Origin: Carya illinoinensis
Taxonomy: Eukaryota > Streptophyta > Magnoliopsida > Fagales > Juglandaceae
Length of the DNA: 64,000 nucleotides
Assembly (NCBI RefSeq): GCF_018687715.1
Contig: NC_056752.1
Coordinates: 16,389,501-16,453,500, forward strand
Direction of reading: 5' to 3'
Shown here: piece after piece, positions 1-11,437 of the stretch
Layout: each line of letters starts with the position of its first letter
How positions within the stretch are numbered: the first letter of the stretch is position 1
Program-made: the position numbers and the translations under genes
The notes under the pieces: generated by a model
The model's input: only the letters and a program-made list of their open reading frames with translations
What the model was told of the DNA's origin: nothing
Database searches by the model: none

Positions 1-87
1 TTGGATAAGGCATCTATGATCCATGGTGGCTTTAGTATCAGTGACTTGGATGACTTAATAGCCACATATAGTAAGGCTTGTTTTCAG
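1..87 (+). other. Possible internal exon of an unrecognised gene
   Basis: Frame 1 is open from base 1 and reads ...MIHGGFSISDLDDLIATYSK... up to a CAG|GTATGG sequence that looks like a good 5' splice site after base 87. The other two plus-strand frames stop almost at once. I do not recognise the peptide. It ends in phase 0, whereas the next supported exon at 849 needs one preceding base (phase 1), so it is not the preceding exon of the PRR gene in a simple way. It may be a chance open frame or an exon of a gene lying upstream. Confidence 0.25.
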
Positions 88-848
88 GTATGGCACTGGA
101 GTCATATGTTTCTCTTGGTGGTGCCCTTTTTGTCCGCGCCATTGAAGTTTAACTTGCCATGCTATTAGTTCATCAGTTTTTAGAAGTACTTGGTTTATGT
201 AGAGTTTTACAAAGTGACATGGCTTGATATGACACATTATATTGCAAAGCTCTTTTTATTGTAAATAGATCTAACATATCACATTAAGCCATGCCAGTTT
301 GTGTACTTCCTTTTGTAGACCTAGCTCTTTTTTTTGTAGCATTGGTGATGAGGCTACCACTTGGTTCTCTGTTTTTGATATTACTGATGGATGCATGTTC
401 TATCATTTTTTTGGTCATTCATGGTATGTATAGGTAAAATAAAGCAGTCCTCTATGGGTGTCTGTGTTCCATGTGGGCAGTTTAAAGCTTGTTCCTTAGG
501 TCTATGCCTTTTCTATTGCATATGTTTTCCGATCTGCAAAATGTAGTTTTTGATTGTCATTTGTTTGTTACATTATATTGGGGCTTTGGCGAACCTGCTT
601 ACTAGGAATTCAGAAAATATCTTCAGCTTGTCGGGTTCCTCTTTTCTTGTGAGAAATACATCGTCTTTAGGCTTGCAATTTCTGTGGAACACCAAAATAC
701 ATCTTGTTCGGATTTACAATATTTGTGTGAAAAGTATATCTTATTTATAAGTTTATATTTCAAGCGAGGCAATGAGAGGCATTATTATGTGCTCACTTTT
801 GATGAATCACATTTTTGAAACTCAACTCAAACTCTATTTATTAAACAG
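88..848. other. No gene seen; intron or intergenic, small inverted repeat
   Basis: No exon of the PRR receiver N-terminus could be found in any frame. An imperfect inverted repeat pairs the stretch near 209-240 (AGTGACATGGCTTGATATGA) with the stretch near 272-303 (CATATCACATTAAGCCATGC). The 3' end is a plausible intron end, with TATTAAACAG before base 849. Confidence 0.4.
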
Positions 849-3800
849 TTGCAGCAGTTCCTGATGGATTAAAGGCATGGGAGACATTAAAGGGGAGACC
901 TCATAATATTGATCTCATAATAACCGAAGTCGAATTGCCATCAATATCCGGATTTGCACTTCTTACTTTAGTCATGGAGCATGACGTTTGCAAAAATATT
1001 CCTGTCATAAGTACGATAGATTGACCAACCTGTTACTTCATTTTATTTATTTAATCTTAATTTGTATATGAAGGCAAATGTGTTAAGATTTGTTCTCATG
1101 GGTCATACAGTGATGTCTTCACATGACTCAATTAGCATGGTATTGAAGTGCATGTTAAAAGGTGCAGCTGACTTTCTTATAAAGCCTGTCAGGAAGAATG
1201 AGCTTAGGAACCTCTGGCAGCATGTATGGAGAAGGCACACTGTATGTTTCGTTTCTGCAGTATTTTTTTAATATTTTTTCCGTTTCTCTTGATTGTAGCA
1301 TAGAAATCAACAAGGAAATGAATGTAATTTTATTTTAATTTCTTATTGACAGGGGACTGGAGGACATATTCCTCAAAACTTGGCTGTTCAACAGCGAAAA
1401 GTAGAGGCCACTTTTGAAAATATTGCACCAAGCAATAACTCAAGTGATTGTGTGGCATCTACACTCAGAAATATTGAATACTGTGAGAAAGAGAGTGATG
1501 CCCATGTAATTACCTTTTCATCTTTTAGCCATCCTTACGTAAATGTTAAAGCATTGTGATATGTATGCTGTGACTTGTGAGAGAAGTGCTTTTTTCAGTT
1601 TATATATATGTATTTATATGCATATTTGTGCTAGCATCTATGCATTGTTATATGGATCTTTACCACTTCTTGTGCAGAGCTCTTGTACAACACCTTACTC
1701 GGAAGCTGAGGGTGCATACATGCAAAATATGCAGGGTCCTTCACAGAAAAACTGGAGTGCTACAAATTTGAGCAACTCTGTTATGGGGAAGCATGGAGAG
1801 TGTGCTATGTTGGATAAGGAATCAGTTATGCCTGACAGTGAAAATAGAGGTCGGTCATATTACCTTGTTTTTCCTCTTTTTTTGCTTTGGTGTAAAATGA
1901 TTTCGCCCCTATCATTGGTTATGCAAAAAATCTGATGAGTAATTACTGCAGAAAAATCATATAGATTGGGATCAGAAGTTGCACCATGCAGAGAGGCTTG
2001 TAACTCAACAGCTTTGAGATTGAGAGGAGATCATGCTTGTGCTGAATCAATTACTCACAATGCGGGTGGGCAAGAAGAAATTAACAGAGGCAATGCTGGT
2101 GTTGCCACTAAGGTTCATGGCCGCAATAATGAACTTGTTGAACCTTCTAGTGGAGCTATTGACTTGATTGGTACATTTGATAATCAACCCAAGTGCATGT
2201 ATCTGAACAGTAATAATAAAGATGGTGGCACAAACAAGTTTGAATTTGTTCCACATTTGGAACTTTCTTTGAGAAGAACTTGCTCTAGTAGCTTAAATTA
2301 CCAAGGTGCTGAGGAGAGGCCTACACTGAACCATTCTAGTGCCTCTGCTTTTTCATGGTGAGTGACTGAGGTTGAAACACAACTTTATATGGATCGAGAG
2401 GCTAGAATGCCAGTTTTTCTTCTTTATTTTCTTCCTTCTCTTTTCAACTCCTTTTCATTTTCTGGTTTTATCTTTGGTTAAAATAATTTTTTTGGAAACT
2501 TACTAATTATCATGATGTTCTCCTAAGTTAGAAATTTCTTGTTTTAGTATTTATTGAAGCAGCAATGGATATGATGGTAGCAGTGAGTATGATTGTGGTG
2601 GATGGCAGTATTGACGTAATAACTAGAATACTCACCATGATAAAGACCAGACCATGGGAAGGAGCATGGAAATGTATTTAGCACTTAGAAGAACCTTTGG
2701 AAAATTTCTAGATAGCAGTCGTGTGATTTTAATAATACTTGGTCCTTTCATATTAGGTGTACTACTGTATATATCCACGATAAAGATCAATAATCGAATT
2801 CTGTTGTCTTTTAAGCATATTTCAAATTGAACATAAGACTGGTGTTAGTAGAAGCCTTGACAGAGCTGTTTTACAATTTATGCTTCTATACCAAGGACTC
2901 AGTTACACCAGACCAGACGAGATAAACTGATTTTGACGTTTTCATCTGTGGGAAGGGTAAAACCATTATCAATTACTTTTTATTAATCTCCTTAACGAGT
3001 TATATGAATTTTGAATGAAACAAGTTCTGAGCTTAAATTACTTTGTTTATTGAAACCTGCCCGCAGGTATGATAGCAGTAAGATACTGCAACCCCATCTC
3101 CCGACACTATCTAGGAATTGGACCGAGTTGGAGGAGGGTGGAAGTAAATCCCATGAACTGTCATCTAATCAGCTCTCTCGTAGTCTCAATTGTAATTTTC
3201 TTCAGCTCGATCAGGAAAAATTGAGCTCTACCATCATTGGTCCATCCAGGCAAGGTGAACTCAAGTTTCCTAGTCTTCAGCTTGGGACAATTCCTGTCCC
3301 AGGGACAAGGTATGATAATAGCTGTGATGGATACAGTCATGTTTTACCAGTGGTGCTTCATAATCAGTCTGGTCCACCCACTGCATGGAGTCCCAAACCA
3401 GCCTGCCAGCGAGATCAGTCTCCCCTTCCTTCGAGTACCTCATTTCAATCCAATCTTGTAATGCAAAACGCAGAACAAGGTTATCACCACTCTGATGAGA
3501 CTGCTGAAAGTTCCATTCACCAGGCTGTACATGAGGATAACAATTTGGAACCTGTGGAAGAACATAGGCAGAATTCTCCTGCTGTTGGTCAGACTAGTAG
3601 TTTATGCAATGGCCCTGGAGATCAGAGTAAGGGTGTTGCATATGGGAGCAGTTCAAAGGGTATAGATGAGACTGCCACTGCCCCTGAGAGCTGGAATGAA
3701 ACTGGTCTCTCCATTCATGATGGATCAAGAAGAATGGACTCTCTTCGCTCGAGCCATAGGGAAGCAGCTCTCACAAAGTTCCGACTGAAGCGGAAAGAGC

Positions 3801-4315
3801 GATGCTTTGAAAAAAAGGTACCAACCACATGTTTCATTCATAAACCTGTGTAGAAATTCCTGTTTTATGCCGATGTTAAATATCTGGTTTATTGCAACTG
3901 ACTGTGGGCTCTCTCCATCAACACACCATGTCTGTTACCCTATTTTCTTCTACTATGCAAGATAATATTTTTGTTTCCCAAGAGTTGTTATTCCATTATG
4001 GTTGTTCCTGAATTGAACTGCATAAATGTTCTCAACTAGCTTTGAACCTCCAGTTTTAAGTCATCGCAGATCCTATGACACCATATTCAGAGACCCATCA
4101 TGCCTGAGCTGCTTAGAAGGATACGCACCCCTCCCCCCTTTAGTTGCATGTGATGAGAGTGCAAAAATCATAAACTAATCTTTATGAAAAGGTATTGTCT
4201 ATTCGTTGACATTGATCTTCTTGGACAGGTTCGCTATCACAGCCGGAAAAGACTGGCAGAGCAACGCCCTCGAGTGAAAGGACAGTTTGTTCGCCAGGTG
4301 CAAACTGATCTATGA
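849..4315 (+). CDS. PRR5-like: Pseudo-response regulator, PRR5/PRR9 clade, 5' partial
   Basis: Circadian-clock transcriptional repressor of the evening/daytime PRR series, acting in the nucleus. Supported exons: 849-1010, 1111-1241, 1353-1505, 1678-1849, 1952-2357, 3067-3817 and 4229-4315; all introns are GT-AG and all phases join. Exons 1-2 encode most of a pseudo-receiver domain, with [10 protein letters not shown], then MMSSHDSI created across the 1010/1111 splice, then [20 protein letters not shown]. The last two exons together encode a CCT domain, from [20 protein letters not shown] into [17 protein letters not shown], and the protein ends QVQTDL. The long middle exons are Ser/Asn-rich and poorly conserved, as usual for PRRs. 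Receiver wording ([14 protein letters not shown]) fits PRR5/PRR9 better than PRR7 or TOC1. The N-terminal receiver segment with the usual acidic pocket is absent, so the gene begins before the window or has lost that exon. The last donor-like CAG|GTGCAA at 4298 could allow an alternative C-terminus. Confidence 0.9.
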
Positions 4316-5336
4316 TCCTGATGGCTTATCAATATGTATTTTATCATATTGCCATGGAAATTGACTAGTTGTAGCTAAGAGTGACATGGGATCTCTTGTA
4401 TTGCTGAAGCTAAAGATTAGGATGGTAGTTAGAGAGCTGAATGGTTGCAAGGTTCTGCCAGGGTTGGCAGAGTTCTGACTATAATTTTTGCACACCATAA
4501 AAGGGTAGTTTTGTAATTATGTAGTGTGGTTTCCCGAGCTTTTAATGTTACCTCTTGTTAATATGCTTTCATGCTTACCAGACAGCAGGAGTGTATATAG
4601 AAGACAGCTTTAATTATACGATAACTTGCTTTGACAAGTTGAATACTAATTATTGATATTTTGAAAGCTATATTCTTGTTTGCAATTTTGAATGATCTTA
4701 GCTTTACATCTTTTCAGCCACAGCTTTAACGCAAGGGTTTGCCTACATCCTATTTTGTTGAATGCTGCAGCTCGTGTTTTGATTCAGGAAGAGACAAGCA
4801 TCAGGCTTTAGTTAAATAAGGGTGAGGGGAAGGGGAAAAAAGTTATGATATGATGGCAATGGAATGAAACGAGTCCTGATGTGTATTGAACTTTCAAACA
4901 TTTGCTGAAAGTAATGGGAGTGGTGGTAATCGAGCACAGCTATAAGGTGGGTAGCCCATGTTCCCTTTACTTCAGCCCTGTTTGGACGCTGACAACGTGG
5001 GCGTCTGCTTAGTTTCTTCCTACGCCGCAGCACAAGCTGTCTGCAATTAAGATAGTAAAACGACCATAATTATCGTGTGTGTCCAATTAGAAGAAAACAA
5101 AACATGGCTATTAGGATCAGATAGGTATCTAAAAATATTATTTATTCTAATACTAATAAATGAAGGATAAGAAACAACTTGGCCACCAAGAAAAGTAATT
5201 TAAATATTTTTGCAATTATGCATAAAGTTCTCTATAAATAAAAACAAGTAATTTGCAGTCATTTGATATTCAAAACATATGATTGGAGATAAAATTAAGT
5301 TCATTTATTGAACATCCAAAGATAAAGGACGTAGTA
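4316..5336. other. 3' flank of the PRR gene; no further gene
   Basis: This follows the PRR stop codon and probably contains its 3' UTR. No conserved coding sequence was found on either strand. The stretch 4780-5040 is less AT-rich than its surroundings and could be 3' UTR or an alternative last exon. Confidence 0.4.
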
Positions 5337-5344
5337 TTTAAAAT

Positions 5345-8170
5345 TAGGACTGTTCATCCGGGTCAGATATTTTATCCGGCCCAGACCCGAATCCGGTTCT
5401 AGTTTTCGACTCGGGTCAAATCTGGGCCAGCATCTAGATTTGAAAAACTAGATTAATTTGGTCCGGGTACCATATTTTAAATCCGGGACCTGGGTTTAAA
5501 ACCTGGTACCTGGGTTTTATAAACTAAAAAAAAAAAAAACCCTACTTCTATTTTAGCCCCCCCCCAATTTAGATTTCTCTCTGTCTTTGTCTCTCTCTGT
5601 CTCTCTGTCTCTCTCTGTGCTCTGCGACACGAACTCCTTCACCTCCCTCCCCCAGTTTCCTCTTTCTCTCTCTCTCTCATCTTTTCAAGTGCTAGCGCCT
5701 TTGTTTGTCCAGAACCTGAATTTGATCGTGTGGCTCATTGATCATCTTCTTTTGATTGCGTGGTTCACCAAACGGTAGAATTGCTTTCAGATCCAAGGGA
5801 TTATAACGTATTTCCGTTTATATATGTTTTCTTTTTTCCCTCTGTTGTGTTATCTATTTGTTGATTTCGGTTTTTTTTTTTAAATATGTTTTCGTTTTTA
5901 AAATTATTATTTTTTGCGCTTGATCCCTTTTTTTGGTGTTGATTCATTGTTTTATTGTACCTTGATCTGTTGCTTTTCGTGGTCTCTATTTGGTTGCTGT
6001 GGTGAAAAAGAAAACGCCGAGTAAAAGAAAAGAAAGGCAAAAAGGAAAAAAATAAAATAAAGTGCCCGAACTTTGTCACTGGTTTGTATTAGCATCAGTG
6101 AGGTGATTCTTTTTTGTTTGCTTATTCTCTTTCCCAAAGTAAGTAATCGGGAAATAATATTATTTTTCAATGTTTACCCGTTTTTCTTGATGTTGATCTT
6201 GGTCCTCTGGCCTAAATTAGTTGCAGCTAAGTTGTGGAGATAGAAAGATTGTGCATCAGAATGAAAAAATTTACAAAAACTTGTCAGTAATAGATGGTGT
6301 CTCTCATTCTAGTAAGGCTTGATTTATGCAAAGCTAAAAAATACATAGATATGGTTTTCAAGCCGCATAATGCTTAATTTTTCTAATTATTTGTTAAGAT
6401 ATCGTTTATGTTAATGAAGTCACTGTGAAACTTGTTTGAACTCTGAATGATAGTTTTGGGGTTTTGAAGTTAGTCTTTATCTAATTGCCATTGATTTTTC
6501 TTTGTAATAGTCATTGCGTGTCTTGTATTGAATACTGCAATAAGACTTTTCTGAATGATTATTAGAACGCCCTTTTGGCATGCTTGCGTAGTTGTTGGTT
6601 TATAGAAATTGCATTTTGCCATGCTTTGCTAAAATTTTTGGGATCTGCTATTTGTTGAGAAGATGGTTTTGATTTTCTTTTTTTTTGAAATTTTTAGGCC
6701 AATGAGATGCCTCATCCAAAGGGGGGTAATTTTTTCAGCTACCCAATCCTTTTACTGAAAACATACAAGATGGTTTGCTTTCATGAGTGAACTGAAAACA
6801 ACTGTAATAAGGAGTTACAGCAATACAAAGACTGAGAAACCCAAAGAAGAAAATTGCAATCATGAGTTGGCCCATATTTTAAGAAGGTGCCAACCTCCAC
6901 CACATGTTAAGGCCTTAAATTTCAAGTGGTCAATGAGTTTGGATTCAACCTTTTGTATATGAAACTTGCACCAAATGCCATTTATTTTTTAAGCGGCACA
7001 TAAATTTAGTAGTCTTTTTTTTTTCCAACCAAAAGGCAATAGTAACTATCAAAAAGTAACTTTTAACTTAAGTTGCAGCTCAAACCCGGAGAGAAAAATA
7101 ACCAAAATGAGAAACAGAGTGAAAAGACTTGGTGATTCTCAAGATCAGTCTCCCAACTAATATTCTTAGAATGCTGCGTACGTGTGTTTGGGCTTGTGTT
7201 TGTGTTTGTCATAACTTTGGTAGGGAAAATGGGTTGGACCTGGTTGGTATATGGCTCGTTTTTGGCTTAAATTTGGTCAATCTTCTTGTTCAATGGCTTA
7301 AGTTTTATATCACTGTTGTTTCTTATATATATATATTTTTTACTTGTAATGTCATTATCTTTTGTTCTTGTAGGACATGTCATTTCATTTTTGGCCTGGA
7401 CACTTTCTTTATCTTTACTATTATTATTATTGTTGTTGTTGATAGTATTATTACTATTATTTTTGCCTGGAACTTTTAACTTGTAGATAAGTCCAGTCCA
7501 TATGGGTGGAGAAGTTGGAGCATATGCTATAGCCAACAAATTGGACTTGGAGACCGAAAGTGATGGTTATATATCTTGTATGTTTTAAGTAGTGGAGTAT
7601 ACATATAAGCATTAATGGGGATGGTGAAAATAGACCATTTGTAGAAGATCCAAATGGAGCAATGAAGAAGGAGATTTGGATCTGGCAGAGTATTGCAGAA
7701 GCTCTTTTGATTGAATTGATGATGATACAATGACTTGTAATTTTTTATTTTGTAATGTAATTAAATACCAAATAATGTAATATGAAGTGGGTTATAAATA
7801 TTGAATTTCTATTTTTTAGATGCATTTATTTAAAAAGATAATCAATTTTCTATAAAAAAAAATGTTTTTCAAATGTAATAGAATATAGGCTTTAGATTAA
7901 AATAAAAATGCTTTACAAGAACATCTTTTTCTGGGAAAAAAATTTCATTGTATATAGCCTTTTGTAGTGTTTTTAAATTTAAAAAAAAAAAAAAAACCGG
8001 GTAAAGGCCGAAACTCGAATTTTCGGGTTATAAAAACCCGGATTTATCAGGGTTTCGGCCCGAGTCATAACCGGGATAGATTCGGTCCAGAACCCAATTC
8101 AGATTTGGAATCCGGGTTCCGGGCCCAGTATATCCCAATACTCGGTCCGAAACCCGGATGAACAGTTCTA
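5345..8170. mobile_element. Non-autonomous hAT-like DNA transposon, 2.8 kb
   Basis: The left end TAGGACTGTTCATCCGGGT is matched in inverse orientation by the right end ACCCGGATGAACAGTTCTA, with one mismatch over 19 bases. The flanking 8-mers TTTAAAAT (5337-5344) and TTTGAAAC (8171-8178) agree at 6 of 8 positions, which fits a decayed 8-bp hAT target duplication. Both subterminal regions (about 5350-5520 and 8000-8160) are dense in CCGGGT/ACCCGG-type words, typical of transposase-binding clusters. The interior holds a CT-rich, 5'-UTR-like stretch (5570-5700) and AT-rich filler, but no recognisable hAT transposase or dimerisation domain. The element is probably a deletion derivative mobilised in trans. 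Confidence 0.75.
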
Positions 8171-8178
8171 TTTGAAAC

Positions 8179-9273
8179 AACTCAAAAGGAAAAATCGTGG
8201 GCATAGATTAAATTTATAAAGAATCATTTTCCATAATTGAAAATGTGCTGCTTGTTGAAGGTTTAAAAATACTCTACTAAGTATAAGCCTATTATGTGAT
8301 AAAGGTTTTATAATTGATTTTTAAAAGAGACACGTGCATTATTATGAATGAATATTACAACAATGTTTATTTTATTGCAATAAGAAACAATAATGTTTAT
8401 ACGATTGAATTTGAAGAAATAATTTCACAAGATACTATTTATTTTTGAGTCCTTTTTATCTAGTTGTCGATATCACATACCATTGCTAACATATTTTTCT
8501 AATTTTTTTATTCCTACTAAACTAAAGCGTGTGTTTTAGGTCTTCTATTTGAAAATTTGATTCGAATTTTCTCCAGCACCCCCCCAGGGCCGGTGTTCTC
8601 TTCGTGAAGGCTCCACTGCCTTTCCTCCTTCGTCTTCTCTCTTACCACCGACAAAAGGTTTGTCTCTTGCCACCTATGAGCTGTTTCTATTCACCTTTAC
8701 AGATTATAAAAATCTCATATTATGTAGCGCAACTTTGTTCAAAACTCTCTCAAGGTATTGTCCAAATCTCTTTTCGTTATCTTTTGCTTCAAAGATTTGT
8801 TCTTTTCTGAAAACTATAACCCCAAAGATCATGTCTTTCAGAAGCTTATGCTAGGTTTATTGGTAAAATTGATATTTTTCAGATCTGTGAAATTGTTATT
8901 GATAGATGCCTGTATTCGATTTTCTAGTTGTGATATGTAATTTAGTTGTATTTCGTGCTGATGTTCTTGTTATATTTGTTGTGTTAGTGTTAGGTTCTTT
9001 ACCTATTTTATTTTAATTGTGAAAATAATATAAGTAAATTTAAATTTGATTTTGTTATCTCTTATGCTGGAAGTACAAAAGAGGAAGCATGTATTTATAG
9101 CACATTAGGCAGCTTCTAGTAATTCAACTAGCATCGTACTTATCGTTTTTTAAGAGAAATTCTCTTCAGTAGCCATATACTAATTTGTTTGATGATTTCA
9201 TACGCGACTAATTTGTTTGATTTGACATTAACATCATGAGATTTGCCTTTACTTATCATGCATTTACAAAATC

Positions 9274-9311
<38 letters not shown>

Positions 9312-9334
9312 ATAGACATGGCTGGATACTGGGT
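8179..9334. other. No gene recognised
   Basis: AT-rich DNA except for a GC-richer, CT-biased patch at 8570-8670 that could be a transcribed leader. A short open frame beginning at 8604 has no recognisable family. I see nothing else in this stretch apart from the CT microsatellite listed separately. Confidence 0.4.
9276..9307. repeat. (CT)n microsatellite
   Basis: About sixteen uninterrupted CT units, ending just before CACTCATAG. Confidence 0.95.
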
Positions 9335-9342
9335 GTTTGTTT

Positions 9343-9800
9343 CAATGTTTTGAATATCGTTTCGATGGACGTTTCGGTTAAGGCATTTGAACAAAATATT
9401 TCAATACCGGTATCATTCCGAGATAGTCTATATATAATAAATTAATTATATATGTATAAATTATATTTTAAAATAATATCAACGCAAGTCTTAAAAAGTT
9501 AAAACACATATTTATAAAATTCAATAATACTTCTAAATTAAGAAAATAATCTTTAGATGTGAGAATTGGAGTGAAAATTATGAAAAAATTAGAATTTTTA
9601 CATTAATTACAAAAATTCACTAATTTCAGCCGGTATTGGTATGGCCAGTACACCAAAAATAGGTCGGTATTGAAAAAAAAGCACTAGTATGACCGGTATT
9701 TGACCTAGTACAAAACAGATGCATTTTTCGCATCGATCACTATTCCGATACGAGAAATGCCGACCCTACCGACCAATACGATACGCAATTCAAAACTTTA
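9343..9800. mobile_element. hAT-type MITE, family 1 copy A (458 bp)
   Basis: The element is flanked by a perfect 8-bp direct repeat GTTTGTTT (9335-9342 and 9801-9808). Its ends CAATGTTTTGAAT and ATTCAAAACTTTA are inverted repeats. It has no coding capacity. The interior shares the block AATTATATTTTAAAATAATA and many ACCGGTAT/CCGATAC-like words with the copy at 27291-27665. The 8-bp duplication places the family with hAT elements. Confidence 0.85.
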
Positions 9801-9984
9801 GTTTGTTTATTTTGCCAAATGGTCACAAATGGTCTTCATCTTTGATCAACTTTTAGACTTTGATCTACCTTCCTACGAAGCTCTCTCATCCAAAATCCTA
9901 AGCTGCTTACCTGATACGGGAGTGCCCTAGTGTGCATAGATGCAACAATACACTACCTTTTCTTGCACATAAATTACTTTGGGT

Positions 9985-10470
9985 CAAATGTTTAGCCATA
10001 GCATAACTTGATATAATTTTATATGATTCGTACTAATGTCTTGGAATGAATTTTGAAGGCTTAATTTCGAGGTTGGAAGCATGCCATAATAGGATTTAAT
10101 TCTATCTTGTGTTGATCATCTAGTATGCATCGGTTTTGATTAGTTTATGCTTAACTTATAGAGTTTTGATTATTTTACCTAAGCTTGAATAATATGCATT
10201 TAGAAAAGCTTTGTGGTTGGGATAAGAATGTAAATGCATGATTTAACTAAGTTTTAAAACATCTTTGGGTAAGGAAAGCTAGAAACATCATGCATATGCT
10301 TAATAGATGGTTTAGTGAGAATTAAGGTCTTGAAGCCATGTTAAGTGTTAGGATGAACTTGTATGACCTAATGCCTAATTTTAATTATCCCTAAAGTTAT
10401 AATTACTATTGGCACTTGATGAATTTGAGTACACATGCATCCATAGAGGTTAAATAGTTGAATTTCAAAT
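9985..10470 (+). mobile_element. Fragment of the long LTR seen at 14549-18891
   Basis: The stretch aligns by eye, with many substitutions and small gaps, to about 16785-17230. Shared words in the same order include GAAGCATGCCAT, TTCTATCTTGTGTTGATCAT, TTATGCTTAACTTA, CACCTAAGCTTGAA-like and GGATGAACTT. It has no coding content and is a truncated second copy of that repeat family, in the same orientation. Confidence 0.75.
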
Positions 10471-10994
10471 ATTATATTGTCATCATTCATCCATACCATT
10501 CAATGTAAATATAAAGTATAAGACAAGACAATAGAAACAACCATAATAGATATCTCTGAATGTCGAGCAGCAGAATATTCATCATATCAATGATCTCTTT
10601 AACATGTTCACGTCATGGGTATGAGCATAAGATCCATCTTTTCAACATGTTCTTTAAAGTATAATCATTAACTCAATATTGATATGGACATTATTTGTTT
10701 CTATACTTTATCCTTAATACTTATATCTAAAATTTCATTAAATACTCATTATTTGGACAAAAAAAATACTCAGAGGAATTCTTGCAATACATTTTTAGCA
10801 GTTTGGTTATAAAGTCGACATTTCTAAATCCTAAGACAAATTTCCTCATTTATTTACCATATGTTGTGGCCTCAAAGCATGCTACAAACTTAGCCTTTAC
10901 TGTACATAAAATAGTAAGAGATTTGATTAATATTTTTCCATAAAATAACTTTACTAGATAGCAAAATACATAACTATAATTGTATTTTCTATTA

Positions 10995-11234
10995 TCAGAG
11001 CAATCCCACAAAATTAGAGTCTAAATATCCAGTTATCTTAAGAGTATCGGTTCTTTTAAAAGTAACAATATTGTCTTTAATTTCTTGCAAATAATCTTGT
11101 ACTCTTTTCATAGGTTTTAGGTCAAACATCTTTGGCTTATTTTGGTAATAACCAAGGATGTCAGCTGAAAAACTGATAGTTGACCTTATACAAGTTTGTG
11201 CAATCATTAGATTCCTTGTAACCAACATATACAA
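10995..11234 (-). pseudogene. Degenerate copia-type pol fragment (RT end/RNase H start)
   Basis: The minus-strand frame reads PKMFDLKPMKRVQDYLQ followed by TLKITGYLDSNFVG. This corresponds to the conserved copia segment in which a PxxxHWxAxKRxxxYL helix is followed by the Y(S/T)DSDxAG strand that opens RNase H. Several conserved residues are replaced. Sequence between about 11500 and 13300 has the composition of a heavily mutated copia body on the same strand, but I cannot delimit further domains. Confidence 0.6.
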
Positions 11235-11236
11235 AA

Positions 11237-11437
11237 TGAAAAATTTTACTTATCATCCTCACAGCACACATAATGCTTTTATTTATTTATTTTTCCTCGT
11301 ACCAAATGTGTGGTGTATAGATGAAAAGTAGAAGAAATCAATTAGTTTAAGAAGAATAAAACAAAAAAATAAAAATAAAAAAAATAAAATAAAAATAAGG
11401 GTGGTATTTGGTGTGTAAGGATGATGAGTAGCAAAAC
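11237..11437. mobile_element. MITE family 2, copy A (about 200 bp)
   Basis: It starts TGAAAAATTTTACTTATCATC and ends GATGATGAGTAGCAAAAC, so the CTACTCATCATC-type termini are inverted repeats. The middle contains AATTAGTTTAAGAAGAATAA, shared with the copies at 20680 and 30810. It lies directly against the copia fragment. Confidence 0.75.

Noticed and set aside
1..87. Treating this stretch as the preceding exon of the PRR gene
   Set aside because: The peptide is unlike any PRR N-terminus and its end phase (0) does not fit the phase needed at 849.
7129..7486. Hydrophobic open frames with runs of Ile/Leu/Val
   Set aside because: They come from simple T-rich and ATT repeats inside the hAT-like element; no domain or splice context.
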